A stretch of DNA of 56,872 nt from Prolixibacteraceae bacterium (GTDB lineage: Bacteria; Bacteroidota; Bacteroidia; Bacteroidales; Prolixibacteraceae): contig JABGRN010000025.1 in assembly GCA_018648265.1 (NCBI GenBank), positions 1 through 56,872 on the forward strand, in the 5' to 3' direction. The notes under the pieces were generated by a model, which saw nothing but the letters and a program-made list of their open reading frames with translations, was not told the DNA's origin and searched no databases. Every line of letters starts with the position of its first letter. Position 1 is the stretch's first letter. The position numbers were made by a program, and so were the translations under genes. Shown here one piece after another: positions 47,422 through 55,443 of the stretch.

Positions 47422-48171
47422 TTAATTATCATTATTATTGGCCAAAATTTCGATCATCTCGGAATATCCTTTCATACTAATTAAGCTATTGTCTATTTTA
47501 GCTGGTTCAATACCACCAAGAAATTCTATACGATTCCAATCCAGACTCGCTCTTTCTTTATTACCAAGCTCAAAATGACATATTCCGCGTAACATTAACA
47601 AGGCTTTGTCATTTGGCATGTAATTTATGCCTATATTATAATGCCGTAGCGCATTTTTAGGATTATTATTGACAAATAAATGCTTGCTACCCTTTTTATG
47701 ACAGCGGGTTGCTGCCTTAGTAAAATAATTTAGGATTGTATTACGTTCATGAGCCCCAAACATAAATGCTACTTCCTTTTTTATGGCAACAGGTTCGCCA
47801 TCTTTTAAAGCCGGATTCCACATTCCGTTAGTAGTTTTTAATACCCGAATCACTTCTTTATCTAATTCAGTACATACACTGTTAATGACCTTGAAATCGG
47901 TTAAATTGCCCGACTTGGTTACAGTAAACTGAACAATTTCGGTACCTTCTTTTTGGCATTCGGCAGCAGATTTCGGACATACTACATTTTCTAAAAGGTA
48001 ATTATTAACCAATATAGAATTATCGGCAGTAAGAATAGCACTTACTCTTTCATCCCCTTTAAATTTTGGTGAAATTACATCATTTTTATCCATCAAATTT
48101 TGTGCATTACTTTGTACAAATACAATTGAGGATAAAATCAGACAGAACAGGAAAATTACATACTTTTTCAT
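47422..48171 (-). CDS. Secreted TonB C-terminal-like protein
   Basis: A 249-residue protein with a signal peptide (MKKYVIFLFCLILSSIVFVQSNAQ). The middle (about 75-155) matches the TonB C-terminal fold: EIVQFTVTKSGNLTDFKVINSVCTELDKEVIRVLKTTNGMWNPALKDGEPVAIKKEVAFMF. A helical, TPR-like segment (about 175-235) ends it. There is no membrane anchor or ExbBD partner nearby, so it is not a standard energy transducer; it may bind an outer-membrane partner or a sensor. It reads toward the membrane-tethered AraC regulator, from the same strand. Confidence 0.8.
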   Translation of the reverse strand: MKKYVIFLFCLILSSIVFVQSNAQNLMDKNDVISPKFKGDERVSAILTADNSILVNNYLLENVVCPKSAAECQKEGTEIVQFTVTKSGNLTDFKVINSVCTELDKEVIRVLKTTNGMWNPALKDGEPVAIKKEVAFMFGAHERNTILNYFTKAATRCHKKGSKHLFVNNNPKNALRHYNIGINYMPNDKALLMLRGICHFELGNKERASLDWNRIEFLGGIEPAKIDNSLISMKGYSEMIEILANNNDN

Positions 48172-48378
48172 GGTATTATTTTTTAAAAGTTAAACATTGA
48201 ATTTGTTGATGTAAAGGTCGGTCAAGGGGTTTGGCAACACTAAACAGTTTTGTAGTTAATAGTACAAAGTTTCTCGAATTCAATAAAAGAAATGTCCAAC
48301 AGATAAAAATTATGTTGCAAGTGTGGTTTTTTCCCAGATGAAATTGACAGGAATTTTTAATTTGAGCGTTCAAACATA

Positions 48379-48386
48379 TATCTTTG
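48379..48386 (+). promoter_or_regulatory. -7 box (TAnnTTTG) of the Tat-exported gene
   Basis: The sequence TATCTTTG matches the Bacteroidota -7 consensus TAnnTTTG and lies 21 bases before the ATG at 48408. The dead copy at 44748-44755 has the same octamer at the same 21-base distance. A TTTG at 48361 is a poor -33 candidate because the spacing is only 14 bases. Conservation in the pseudogene makes the -7 box credible. Confidence 0.6.
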
Positions 48387-48407
48387 ATAAAACTAACTTT
48401 ATTTCAA

Positions 48408-50129
48408 ATGAACCGACGAAACTTTTTACATTACACGGGAGCAGCCTCATTAATTTCAACCGGAATAATTTCACCTGTAACTTTGTTGGCAACCAAACCT
48501 TTTCCTGAATTTGAAGGATTCGAGGGTTTACTAAAAAACCTAATTAGTTTGAATGATGGTCTTGTTCCAAAAATTATGGATTTGCAGGAGAGCGATCCAA
48601 ATTCGAAATATTTTGGGGGAGTTTGCGATAGCTGGAAAATTTATACGCCTGGTTCTACCGGCGGATTAATAAAAATACTTGCTTGCTCTTTTACTCAGGA
48701 AAATTCAGAATATTTTTTAGATGAAAAATTGGTTGATTCGATGATTTTGGCCGCAAAACAGCTTTTAGAAGTTCAACATTCCGATGGAACAATCGACTTA
48801 CTTTCTACAAATTTTCATTCAACACCCGATACCGGTTTTGTGGTTGAACCACTTTGTGCCTGCTATAAATTATTGAATCAAACTCAATTTGACGGGAAAC
48901 ATGAATTACTTGGTTTATTAGAGAAGTTTCTGAAAAAAGCGGGCGAAGCTTTTATTGTAGGGGGAATTCATACTCCAAATCATCGGTGGGTGGTTAGTAT
49001 GGCACTTTCCCGGTTGAATGAACTTTTTCCAAATAAAAAGTATGTAAAACGAATTGATGAATGGTTGCGCGAAGGAATTGATATCGATGCCGACGGACAA
49101 TACGAAGAACAAAGTACATACATCTACACTCCGCTTACAAACCGGTGTTTGGTAACCATGTCGAAGTTGTTGAAGCGATCGGAATTATTGGAGCCTGTTC
49201 GTAAAAATCTGGATATGACTTTGTATTATATTCATCCAAATGGCGAGGTTGCAACTGAAGCTTCTGGCAGGCAAGACCAGTTTCGGGTGGGATTTATGGA
49301 GCATTATTATGTTCCGCTCAGATACATGGCGCTAAAAGATAAAAACGGACAGTTTGCAAATCTGGTTAATCAAATTGAAAAAACGGTTCCTGAGAAACTA
49401 CTTTCCTACTTGGTTTATTTGCTCGAAGATCCTGTTTATAAAAGTGAATTACCAAAAACCAAAACTTTACCTGATAATTATATTAAGGAATTTCCACATT
49501 CAAATTTAGCCCGAATAAGGCATGGTAATGTCGATGCAACCATTCTGGCAAAAAACCCAACATTTTTTACTTTAACAAAAGGGAAAGCGGTACTAGCTTC
49601 TCTTCGAATGGCTTCGGCTTTTTTTGGCCGGGGACAGTTTAAAACCGAAAAAGTGGAAAGGGTAGGAGACAGTTTTATTTTGAAATGGAATTTTACCTGG
49701 GGCTATTTTCAACCGCTCCTTGAAGGTGAAAAACCAAATTACGAATTACCGTTTGATATTGATCGACGACGACGAGAAAAAAGCGAAGTTCAACATGCAA
49801 ATGCACAAATTATAATTTCTGAAAAGGATGGTGTTTTTGAATTGGATTTTGAAGTTAGTGGAACTGAGAATGTACCACTTGCTATTGAAATGGCTTTTCG
49901 AAATGGAGGAAGTTTAACCGGAGTTGAAAAATCCTCACACGAAAATGGAGCTTTTCTTTTTAAAGAGGGAAAAGGAAAATATCGGTTTGAAGACGATGAA
50001 ATTGAATTTGGTATCGGACATGTTGAGCACGAGTGGATTCGTATTCGAGGAGGTTTGGAAAAACCAGATGGTGATTGTGTTTACCTAACCGGTTTTACAC
50101 CATTTAAAAAGAAAATTACAATTGGATAG
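48408..50129 (+). CDS. Tat-exported putative polysaccharide-active protein
   Basis: The start at 48408 gives 573 residues with a twin-arginine leader (MNRRNFLHYTGAASLI). A longer frame from 48384 adds eight residues. The first part (about 45-360) is helical, with recurring Trp/His/Asn motifs such as NHRWVVSMALSRL, EEQSTYIYTPLTNRC and ASGRQDQFRVGFMEHYYVP; these look like an alpha-toroid lyase. The second part (about 380-573) is beta-sandwich-like. NHR and HYY could be catalytic. I do not know the family. The IS target repeat includes the last six codons and stop of this gene, but the gene itself is intact. Confidence 0.8.
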   Translation: MNRRNFLHYTGAASLISTGIISPVTLLATKPFPEFEGFEGLLKNLISLNDGLVPKIMDLQESDPNSKYFGGVCDSWKIYTPGSTGGLIKILACSFTQENSEYFLDEKLVDSMILAAKQLLEVQHSDGTIDLLSTNFHSTPDTGFVVEPLCACYKLLNQTQFDGKHELLGLLEKFLKKAGEAFIVGGIHTPNHRWVVSMALSRLNELFPNKKYVKRIDEWLREGIDIDADGQYEEQSTYIYTPLTNRCLVTMSKLLKRSELLEPVRKNLDMTLYYIHPNGEVATEASGRQDQFRVGFMEHYYVPLRYMALKDKNGQFANLVNQIEKTVPEKLLSYLVYLLEDPVYKSELPKTKTLPDNYIKEFPHSNLARIRHGNVDATILAKNPTFFTLTKGKAVLASLRMASAFFGRGQFKTEKVERVGDSFILKWNFTWGYFQPLLEGEKPNYELPFDIDRRRREKSEVQHANAQIIISEKDGVFELDFEVSGTENVPLAIEMAFRNGGSLTGVEKSSHENGAFLFKEGKGKYRFEDDEIEFGIGHVEHEWIRIRGGLEKPDGDCVYLTGFTPFKKKITIG

Positions 50130-50264
50130 AAAGAGGTGTCCAAAAAGTATTCGACCAAAGTTCTTTCGTCACCCTGAATTTATTTCAGGGTCTGTATTTC
50201 AGAACATTGAGATTCTGAAATAAATTCAGAATGACGTTTCTAACAGCTATTTGGACACCCTCTT
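50110..50264. repeat. Left copy of 155-bp direct repeat flanking the IS
   Basis: This segment runs from within the 3' end of the Tat-exported gene (AGAAAATTACAATTGG) to CCCTCTT immediately before the IS end. It is repeated at 51907-52061 with one difference in 155 bases (G at 50160, A at 51957). Both copies abut the IS ends without a gap. That is the behaviour expected of a target-site duplication by IS1634-family elements, which are known for long, variable duplications. Confidence 0.92.
50130..50264. repeat. MITE-like palindromic element, left copy
   Basis: Ends are inverted repeats: AAAGAGGTGTCCAAA on the left and TTTGGACACCCTCTT on the right. Inside lies a long hairpin (50167-50193 with 50210-50236; arms containing CTGAATTTATTTCAG). 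This hairpin is of the REP-like type common between Bacteroidota genes. The last T of the right end is missing because the IS begins there. It sits right after the stop codon of the upstream gene and may also end its transcript. Confidence 0.75.
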
Positions 50265-51906
50265 CCTGAGTTCCGCACTGGGACACCCAAATCAAAAATC
50301 AAATAATTTTGACAAATATTTCTGCTCTTCATTAAGCAATAAGGTTTCTTTTGATGTGTTGCCACCAGTAGGATCTGTAATGTATACCGAGTAGATTGTC
50401 TTTGCAATTTCTATAGCTTGCTCACAGCTTATATTCGCATTCTTATGATAAAGTTGGCGTTCGAGTTCTTTGTAAATTTTATATGCAACAAAATTTATTG
50501 TGATGTGAGCTTCAATTCTGCGTTGCAACCTGTGGAAAATAGGCCTAATCTTTAAATCATGCTTAGATACCCTGAATGCTTTTTCAATTTTCCATAAATG
50601 GCTGTAATTATCAATAACATCTTCTTTGTTTAACGATGTATTTGTCAAGTATCCTTTGAGCCCATCCCAACGGGCATCTTCTTCAAATTTTGCTCTATTT
50701 ATACTTATTTCAACATCTCCTTTAAGTTTTAAGTACTTATTGTAACCTCTGTTATTGATATTTGATTTTGTTAATTTCCCTGAACTGATTTTCTTTTCAA
50801 GCTTTATAAGCCCTTGTTCTCTATTGTGCTTGTCCTTCTTGGCCCGTTTATCAGAATAACTTAATATCAGTTTTAACTGTGGCTCCTTATCGATAATGAA
50901 ACTCTGTCCATTTTCTAATCTCACTGATAGTATTTTATCTTTTATTTCTTTGCCCTCATTCTTAATCCTTGCTCCCAATATAAATTCATACCCTTTTTCT
51001 TGAAGGTCATTAATGTTTGATTTTGACAGTAAACCTGAATCTGCAACTATGACCAAGCTTTTTATATCATATCTTGATCTGAAAGAATCAATTATAGGAA
51101 GCATCGTATGTCCCTCAAATTTATTCCCTTCATGGATTTCATATGCCAGCGGATATCCGTCTGTACTGACAAGGAGCCCCAATACTATCTGAGGGTTCTG
51201 ATGCCTTCCTTCCTTTGAAAATCCCCGCTTTCTTATTTCATCTTCATCATCTATTTGAAAATAAATCGTAGTAACATCATAGAAAACAACATTGATAATT
51301 CCATTTAAGATTTTCAATGTGTGCTGATAACTGATTCGCTGGACAATATCTTTCTGTTCTTTATAGAGAAGGTCTAAGTATCTATAAATCTTATCTTCAC
51401 TAATATCCAAAGAGAAGTACCTCTTTAGGTATTGCGATGTTTTGAGTTTGCTTGCAGGATGAGAGAGCCTGACAATAACCAGATGCTTCAACAACTCGCT
51501 GCTTAATTCATCAAAACCAATTTCTGTATAGATTTTCCCTAAAAGAAGGTTAACTCCTTCAATGGTTATGCCTGTTATACTTTTCTTTACTGTTTTAGCA
51601 AAATCCTAGTCTTGAAAACTGAAGGTTTGCTGCCCTTGATAAGTTTTAATATACTCTTTCCCCTGTGAATACAATTGCTCAATCTCTTTAATAATTTTTG
51701 AGCTTCCTATGGTTTTGATTACTTTGTAGCTCCCGGTACTCTTATCAATAACCTGAATACTGACAACTCCACTTTTATTCTTCTTTTTCCTAACAAACAT
51801 GAAGCAAATATAGCCCTGGGACACCCAATCTGCAACAAAAAAATAACTATCACATTGATTGTGTGTCAATTAAGTGTTTGGCGCAAAAAAACGTGCGGAA
51901 CTCAGG
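50265..51906 (-). mobile_element. IS1634-family-like insertion sequence, 1642 bp
   Basis: The ends are 14-base perfect inverted repeats (CCTGAGTTCCGCAC at 50265-50278, its complement at 51893-51906). Between them is one transposase frame broken by a stop codon. A further repeat, CTGGGACACCCA, occurs in the same direction near both ends (50278-50289 and 51816-51827) and contains the hairpin GGGTGTCCC; it may be a binding site. The flanks are the 155-bp direct repeats. Long, variable duplications are characteristic of IS1634. The one-base difference between the flanks implies a fairly recent but not brand-new insertion. Confidence 0.9.
50292..51800 (-). pseudogene. IS4/IS1634-type transposase interrupted by an amber codon
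   Basis: The frame starts at 51800 (MFVRKKKNKSGVVSIQV) and would be 502 codons. Codon 65 is TAG (51606-51608): the text reads FSFQD, stop, DFAKTVKKSITG, with the same frame open on both sides. DDE motifs are seen: YDVTTIYF, VADSGLLS and KIEKAFRVSKHDLKIRPIF. A single change from CAG, GAG or AAG would restore the frame. So either the element is dead or TAG is read through. Reinitiation at a TTG (51494) can give a 400-residue N-truncated product without the N-terminal domain. Confidence 0.85.
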
Positions 51907-52061
51907 AGAAAATTACAATTGGATAGAAAGAGGTGTCCAAAAAGTATTCGACCAAAATTCTTTCGTCACCCTGAATTTATTTCAGGGTCTGTATTTCAGA
52001 ACATTGAGATTCTGAAATAAATTCAGAATGACGTTTCTAACAGCTATTTGGACACCCTCTT
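51907..52061. repeat. Right copy of 155-bp direct repeat flanking the IS
   Basis: This segment begins exactly after the right IS end (ACTCAGG, then AGAAAATTAC) and ends at CCCTCTT before TATTTAC. It holds a useless second copy of the last codons of the upstream gene, which shows the duplication came from that gene's side. One base differs from the left copy. The dipeptidase gene ends 13 bases further on. Confidence 0.92.
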
Positions 52062-52062
52062 T
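51927..52062. repeat. MITE-like palindromic element, right copy
   Basis: The complete version of the element, with both ends (AAAGAGGTGTCCAAA ... TTTGGACACCCTCTTT). The hairpin arms are 51964-51990 and 52007-52033. It arose when the IS duplicated its target. It lies between the IS and the convergent end of the dipeptidase gene and can act as a transcription stop for that gene. Confidence 0.75.
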
Positions 52063-52074
52063 ATTTACTACTCA

Positions 52075-53445
52075 TTATTTACTCAACTCTGCAAAATACT
52101 TATAAAATAAAGGAATGGTTTTAATCCCATTGTAAAATTGTTCAAGCGGATAGTTTTCGTTTGGCGAGTGGATTGCATCTGCTTCCAAGCCAAATCCCAT
52201 TAATACCGATTTAATTCCAAGTACTTCCTCAAAAGTTGAGATAATCGGAATACTTCCTCCGGAGCGTACTGGTACCGGACGTTTGCCATAAACATCAGTG
52301 TATGCTTTTTCAGCTGCTTTATATGCCGGAATATCAATTGGGCAAACATAACCTTGTCCGCCGTGTAACGAAGTCACTTCTACTTTTACACTTTTTGGTG
52401 CAATACTTTCGAAATGTTCTTTAAATAAATCAGCAATTTTTAGATGGTCTTGATTTGGTACTAAACGGCACGAAATTTTTGCAAATGCTTTTGAAGGCAA
52501 AACGGTTTTTGCACCTTCTCCGGTGTAACCTCCCCAAATTCCGCAAACATCAAAAGTTGGTCTTATTCCCGTGTGTTCCATTGGAGTGAAACCTTCTTCC
52601 CCTGCCAACTCTTTCACATCGATAGCTTTTTTATATTCTTCCGCGCTGAAAGGCGCTCCACCTAATAATTCCCGTTCTTCAGCAGAAACTTCCATTACAT
52701 CGTTGTAAAAACCGGGGATAGTAATTTTACCGGTTTCGTCCACCATTTTGGTAATCATAGATGAAAGTACGTTAATTGGATTTGCCACGGCTCCACCAAA
52801 TAACCCAGAATGTAAATCACGATTTGGGCCGGTTACTTCAACCTGCCAGTAGGCTAAACCACGCAAACCAGTTGTTATTGAAGGAATATCTGCGGCAATC
52901 ATTGAAGTGTCTGAAACTAAAATTATATCGGCTTTTAACATTTCTTTATTGTCTTCACACCATTTCCCCAGGCTGGGGGAACCAATTTCTTCTTCACCCT
53001 CTATCATAAATTTCACATTGCACGGGAGTGTGTTGGTTTTTACCATCAATTCAAATGCTTTTGCGTGCATCATACTTTGTCCTTTGTCATCGTCGGCACC
53101 GCGGGCAAATATAATTCCATCACGAACTTCCGGTTCAAAAGGAGGTGAGTCCCATAAATCAATTGGATCAACCGGCATAACATCCATGTGGCCATAAACC
53201 AGCACAGTTGGTAGTTTTGGGTCAATTATTTTTTCTCCGTATGTAACCGGGTTTCCTACAGTTTCATAGATTTCAGCTTTGTCGGCACCCGATTTTAAAA
53301 GCATATCTTTCCAGTATTCTGCTGCTTTGTACATATCGGGTTTGTGGCTTGAAATTGAACTTATTGAAGGAATTCTGATCAATCCAAAAAGTTCATCTAA
53401 AAATCGGTTTTTGTTTTCTTCAACGTAATTGTTAATGTGTTTCAT
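52075..53445 (-). CDS. M20-family dipeptidase
   Basis: A protein of 456 residues from the ATG at 53445 (two more from 53451). Metal ligands are all visible: YGHMDVMP, RGADDDKGQ, IEGEEEIGSPS, VSDTSM and, near the end, DAIHSPNENYP. The lid domain runs about 190-350 (GPNRDLHSGLFGG). No signal peptide, so it is cytoplasmic. Family members are dizinc peptidases that cleave dipeptides or short peptides; the name 'dipeptidase' fits, but the substrate is not certain. It ends near the right MITE copy and is not part of the glycan gene sets. Confidence 0.95.
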   Translation of the reverse strand: MKHINNYVEENKNRFLDELFGLIRIPSISSISSHKPDMYKAAEYWKDMLLKSGADKAEIYETVGNPVTYGEKIIDPKLPTVLVYGHMDVMPVDPIDLWDSPPFEPEVRDGIIFARGADDDKGQSMMHAKAFELMVKTNTLPCNVKFMIEGEEEIGSPSLGKWCEDNKEMLKADIILVSDTSMIAADIPSITTGLRGLAYWQVEVTGPNRDLHSGLFGGAVANPINVLSSMITKMVDETGKITIPGFYNDVMEVSAEERELLGGAPFSAEEYKKAIDVKELAGEEGFTPMEHTGIRPTFDVCGIWGGYTGEGAKTVLPSKAFAKISCRLVPNQDHLKIADLFKEHFESIAPKSVKVEVTSLHGGQGYVCPIDIPAYKAAEKAYTDVYGKRPVPVRSGGSIPIISTFEEVLGIKSVLMGFGLEADAIHSPNENYPLEQFYNGIKTIPLFYKYFAELSK

Positions 53446-53544
53446 GGTCAATTATTGATAATTTTAGTATTATTTTGAATTGGAAAAAATAAGCTTTTTT
53501 GTTGTATTAATAAAATGTAAATGTCATAAAATCCGACATACCAA

Positions 53545-53571
53545 AAAGGGCAACCAAAAAAGTTGCCCTTT
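53545..53571 (-). terminator. Rho-independent terminator
   Basis: A ten-base stem, AAAGGGCAAC (53545-53554) with GTTGCCCTTT (53562-53571), joined by a seven-base loop. Read on the minus strand it is followed by a short T run. It lies 21 bases after the stop codon of the OmpA/TPR lipoprotein gene and should end that transcript before the dipeptidase gene. Confidence 0.85.
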
Positions 53572-53592
53572 GATAAATCTTGAATGTATTGC

Positions 53593-55347
53593 TTATTCAA
53601 CAATTTCTTTAAATTTTGCATTTTCGAAATACTTGGCAAACTCCATGTCAACTTTCGCTTTTGCTTTCATATCAGCATTAATTTTACAAGCTTCAGCTAA
53701 ACTTTCGTAAAGTAAATTATCTTTTGCCGAGCGGGCAGCAACAACAGCTTTCAAATATTCTTTCATATAACAATTCGGACGTTCAAATGCTTCTAAATCT
53801 TTTAAAGCACCATTATTGTCGCCAGCTAATATTTTAGCAAGGGCTGTATTTACATCAGCATCTTTACTGTAATATTTAACCGCTTTATCGTATTCTGCAT
53901 TTTTTACGCTTACAATCCCAAGGTTATAATTTACTTCGTTGCCTGCACCTGCGGCAGCACCAAACAATGTTTCTGCTTTATCTACATCACCTTCTTTAAG
54001 AGCAATTGCACCTAAATTATTTTTTACGATTGGTTCGTTGTTTTTTAATTTTTCTGCTTTTTCAAACAATGGTTTTGCATCGTCATATTTCATCTGCTTA
54101 GCCAAAACATAACCAGCGTTGTTTGGCCCCCTCCAGTCGTCGGGATAAACAGAAATGAAAGAGTTGTATATTGAAAGTTGTTCATTTAAATCTTCAAACA
54201 AGGTAGCTGCATAAAGTAATTCAGCTGGATTTAAAGATGCAGGATCAGATTTTGCAAGTGCTTTTAACTCTTCATCGGTTTTCCCAATCAAGTCAACGTT
54301 CGTGGTCATTTTTGCCCTACGTAATTTTGGGAGGATATCTTCAGCAACAGCGGTAAAAGCCTCAGAAAGGTTTTTGATTTCACGTTCGCGAACTTCCGGA
54401 TCGTTGTACATTGAAAGAACACGCATAATCAATTCTTTATCCTGAATATTTGATTTTTCCATTAATTCTTTAAATCCGTCCCAGTCTTCAGGAGTATATT
54501 TGGTTTTCAATTCAATATCAACACCTGCTTCTTTTAATTTTTTTGCTAAAAACTCAGAGGAGGTTTCTTTACGTTTTGCAGCTAAATTGGTATTCAAATC
54601 AAGTTCACCATCGGGCGAAGCGTATGCAGAAACTTCCACACCTTTTAAATCAATTCTTTCTTCTTCGTTTGCTTTTTTAGTGTAATCTTGAAGAGCGGTA
54701 ACATCATTTGCTCCGGTTTCGTCAGAACGAAGATTTGATCTGTTAATCAGGTAATGAATGTCTGCTTCCAATTGGTCAGGGACAATTCTTTGGAAAGCAT
54801 CAATATTAGGATCATATTTACCAGAAGTATTTGCTTCGCGGGTTACTCCAAGAATTGGTTTTGGGTAATTAGCAACCATTTCGCTTGTTGCAAGAACACC
54901 GTCAGCAATTTTAATGGGGTCAAAATCCAAGGTTTTTTTGCCCTGCGAAGCTGTAATGTTCACATAAAGTTCCGACTTGCTCATTGCTTTTGCAAAATCA
55001 ACAGCATCTTTATAACTGACGTTCCCACCAGTTGTGTAGCTGATAACTTTGTTATTTGCTTCTACTTTTTCTCCCTGTACAGTCACAGGTTCGTAGGCAG
55101 TTTCGCCACCTTCGTATTTTAATACAGGAGTTGCAACTAAAGTAGCTTTTTTACTGAAGTATTTAGCTGGAAATTTCCCGTCGATGGCCAAATCTACTTC
55201 TCCGGCATGAGCTTCAAGGATTTCTGGCGTTACTTTGAATTGTAATTGGTCGGCATTTTTTTTCATTTTTTGCAGCCCGGCACAACCCGAAAATAGTACA
55301 GCTACCAATGCAATTAAAACTAAAGGTTTAAAGTTGAAATTTTTCAT
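53593..55347 (-). CDS. OmpA-like/TPR lipoprotein
   Basis: From the ATG at 55347 the protein has 584 residues and a lipoprotein signal (VLFSGC). A beta-rich domain is followed by an OmpA-like region (about 190-330) with LKGVEVSAYASPDGELDLNTNLAAKRKETSSEFL, the pattern of peptidoglycan-linked OmpA folds. TPR-like repeats fill the last 200 residues (VYPDDWRGPNNAGYVLAKQ, VKNNLGAIALKEGDVDKAETLFG, EVNYNLGIVSVKNAEYDKAVKYY). It is likely a well-expressed envelope protein: a good -7 box and a strong terminator bound it. Confidence 0.9.
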   Translation of the reverse strand: MKNFNFKPLVLIALVAVLFSGCAGLQKMKKNADQLQFKVTPEILEAHAGEVDLAIDGKFPAKYFSKKATLVATPVLKYEGGETAYEPVTVQGEKVEANNKVISYTTGGNVSYKDAVDFAKAMSKSELYVNITASQGKKTLDFDPIKIADGVLATSEMVANYPKPILGVTREANTSGKYDPNIDAFQRIVPDQLEADIHYLINRSNLRSDETGANDVTALQDYTKKANEEERIDLKGVEVSAYASPDGELDLNTNLAAKRKETSSEFLAKKLKEAGVDIELKTKYTPEDWDGFKELMEKSNIQDKELIMRVLSMYNDPEVREREIKNLSEAFTAVAEDILPKLRRAKMTTNVDLIGKTDEELKALAKSDPASLNPAELLYAATLFEDLNEQLSIYNSFISVYPDDWRGPNNAGYVLAKQMKYDDAKPLFEKAEKLKNNEPIVKNNLGAIALKEGDVDKAETLFGAAAGAGNEVNYNLGIVSVKNAEYDKAVKYYSKDADVNTALAKILAGDNNGALKDLEAFERPNCYMKEYLKAVVAARSAKDNLLYESLAEACKINADMKAKAKVDMEFAKYFENAKFKEIVE

Positions 55348-55393
55348 AATAGTCAATATTTTAAATTATTTTTAAATGATTCGGTTTATTCAA

Positions 55394-55401
55394 CAAAAAT
55401 A
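55394..55401 (-). promoter_or_regulatory. Candidate -7 box of the OmpA/TPR gene
   Basis: On the minus strand this reads TATTTTTG, a match to TAnnTTTG, 46 bases before the ATG at 55347. No good -33 TTTG lies at the normal distance. The gap upstream of this gene is only 87 bases, so few other places exist for the promoter. Confidence 0.4.
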
Positions 55402-55443
55402 GTAAGCTTTTTAGTATTTAAAAGAAGCTTTTCAAGTTTTTTA

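Noticed and set aside
50110-52061. The 155-bp repeats as an old tandem gene duplication
   Set aside because: The copies begin and end exactly at the IS ends, which a random tandem duplication would not do.
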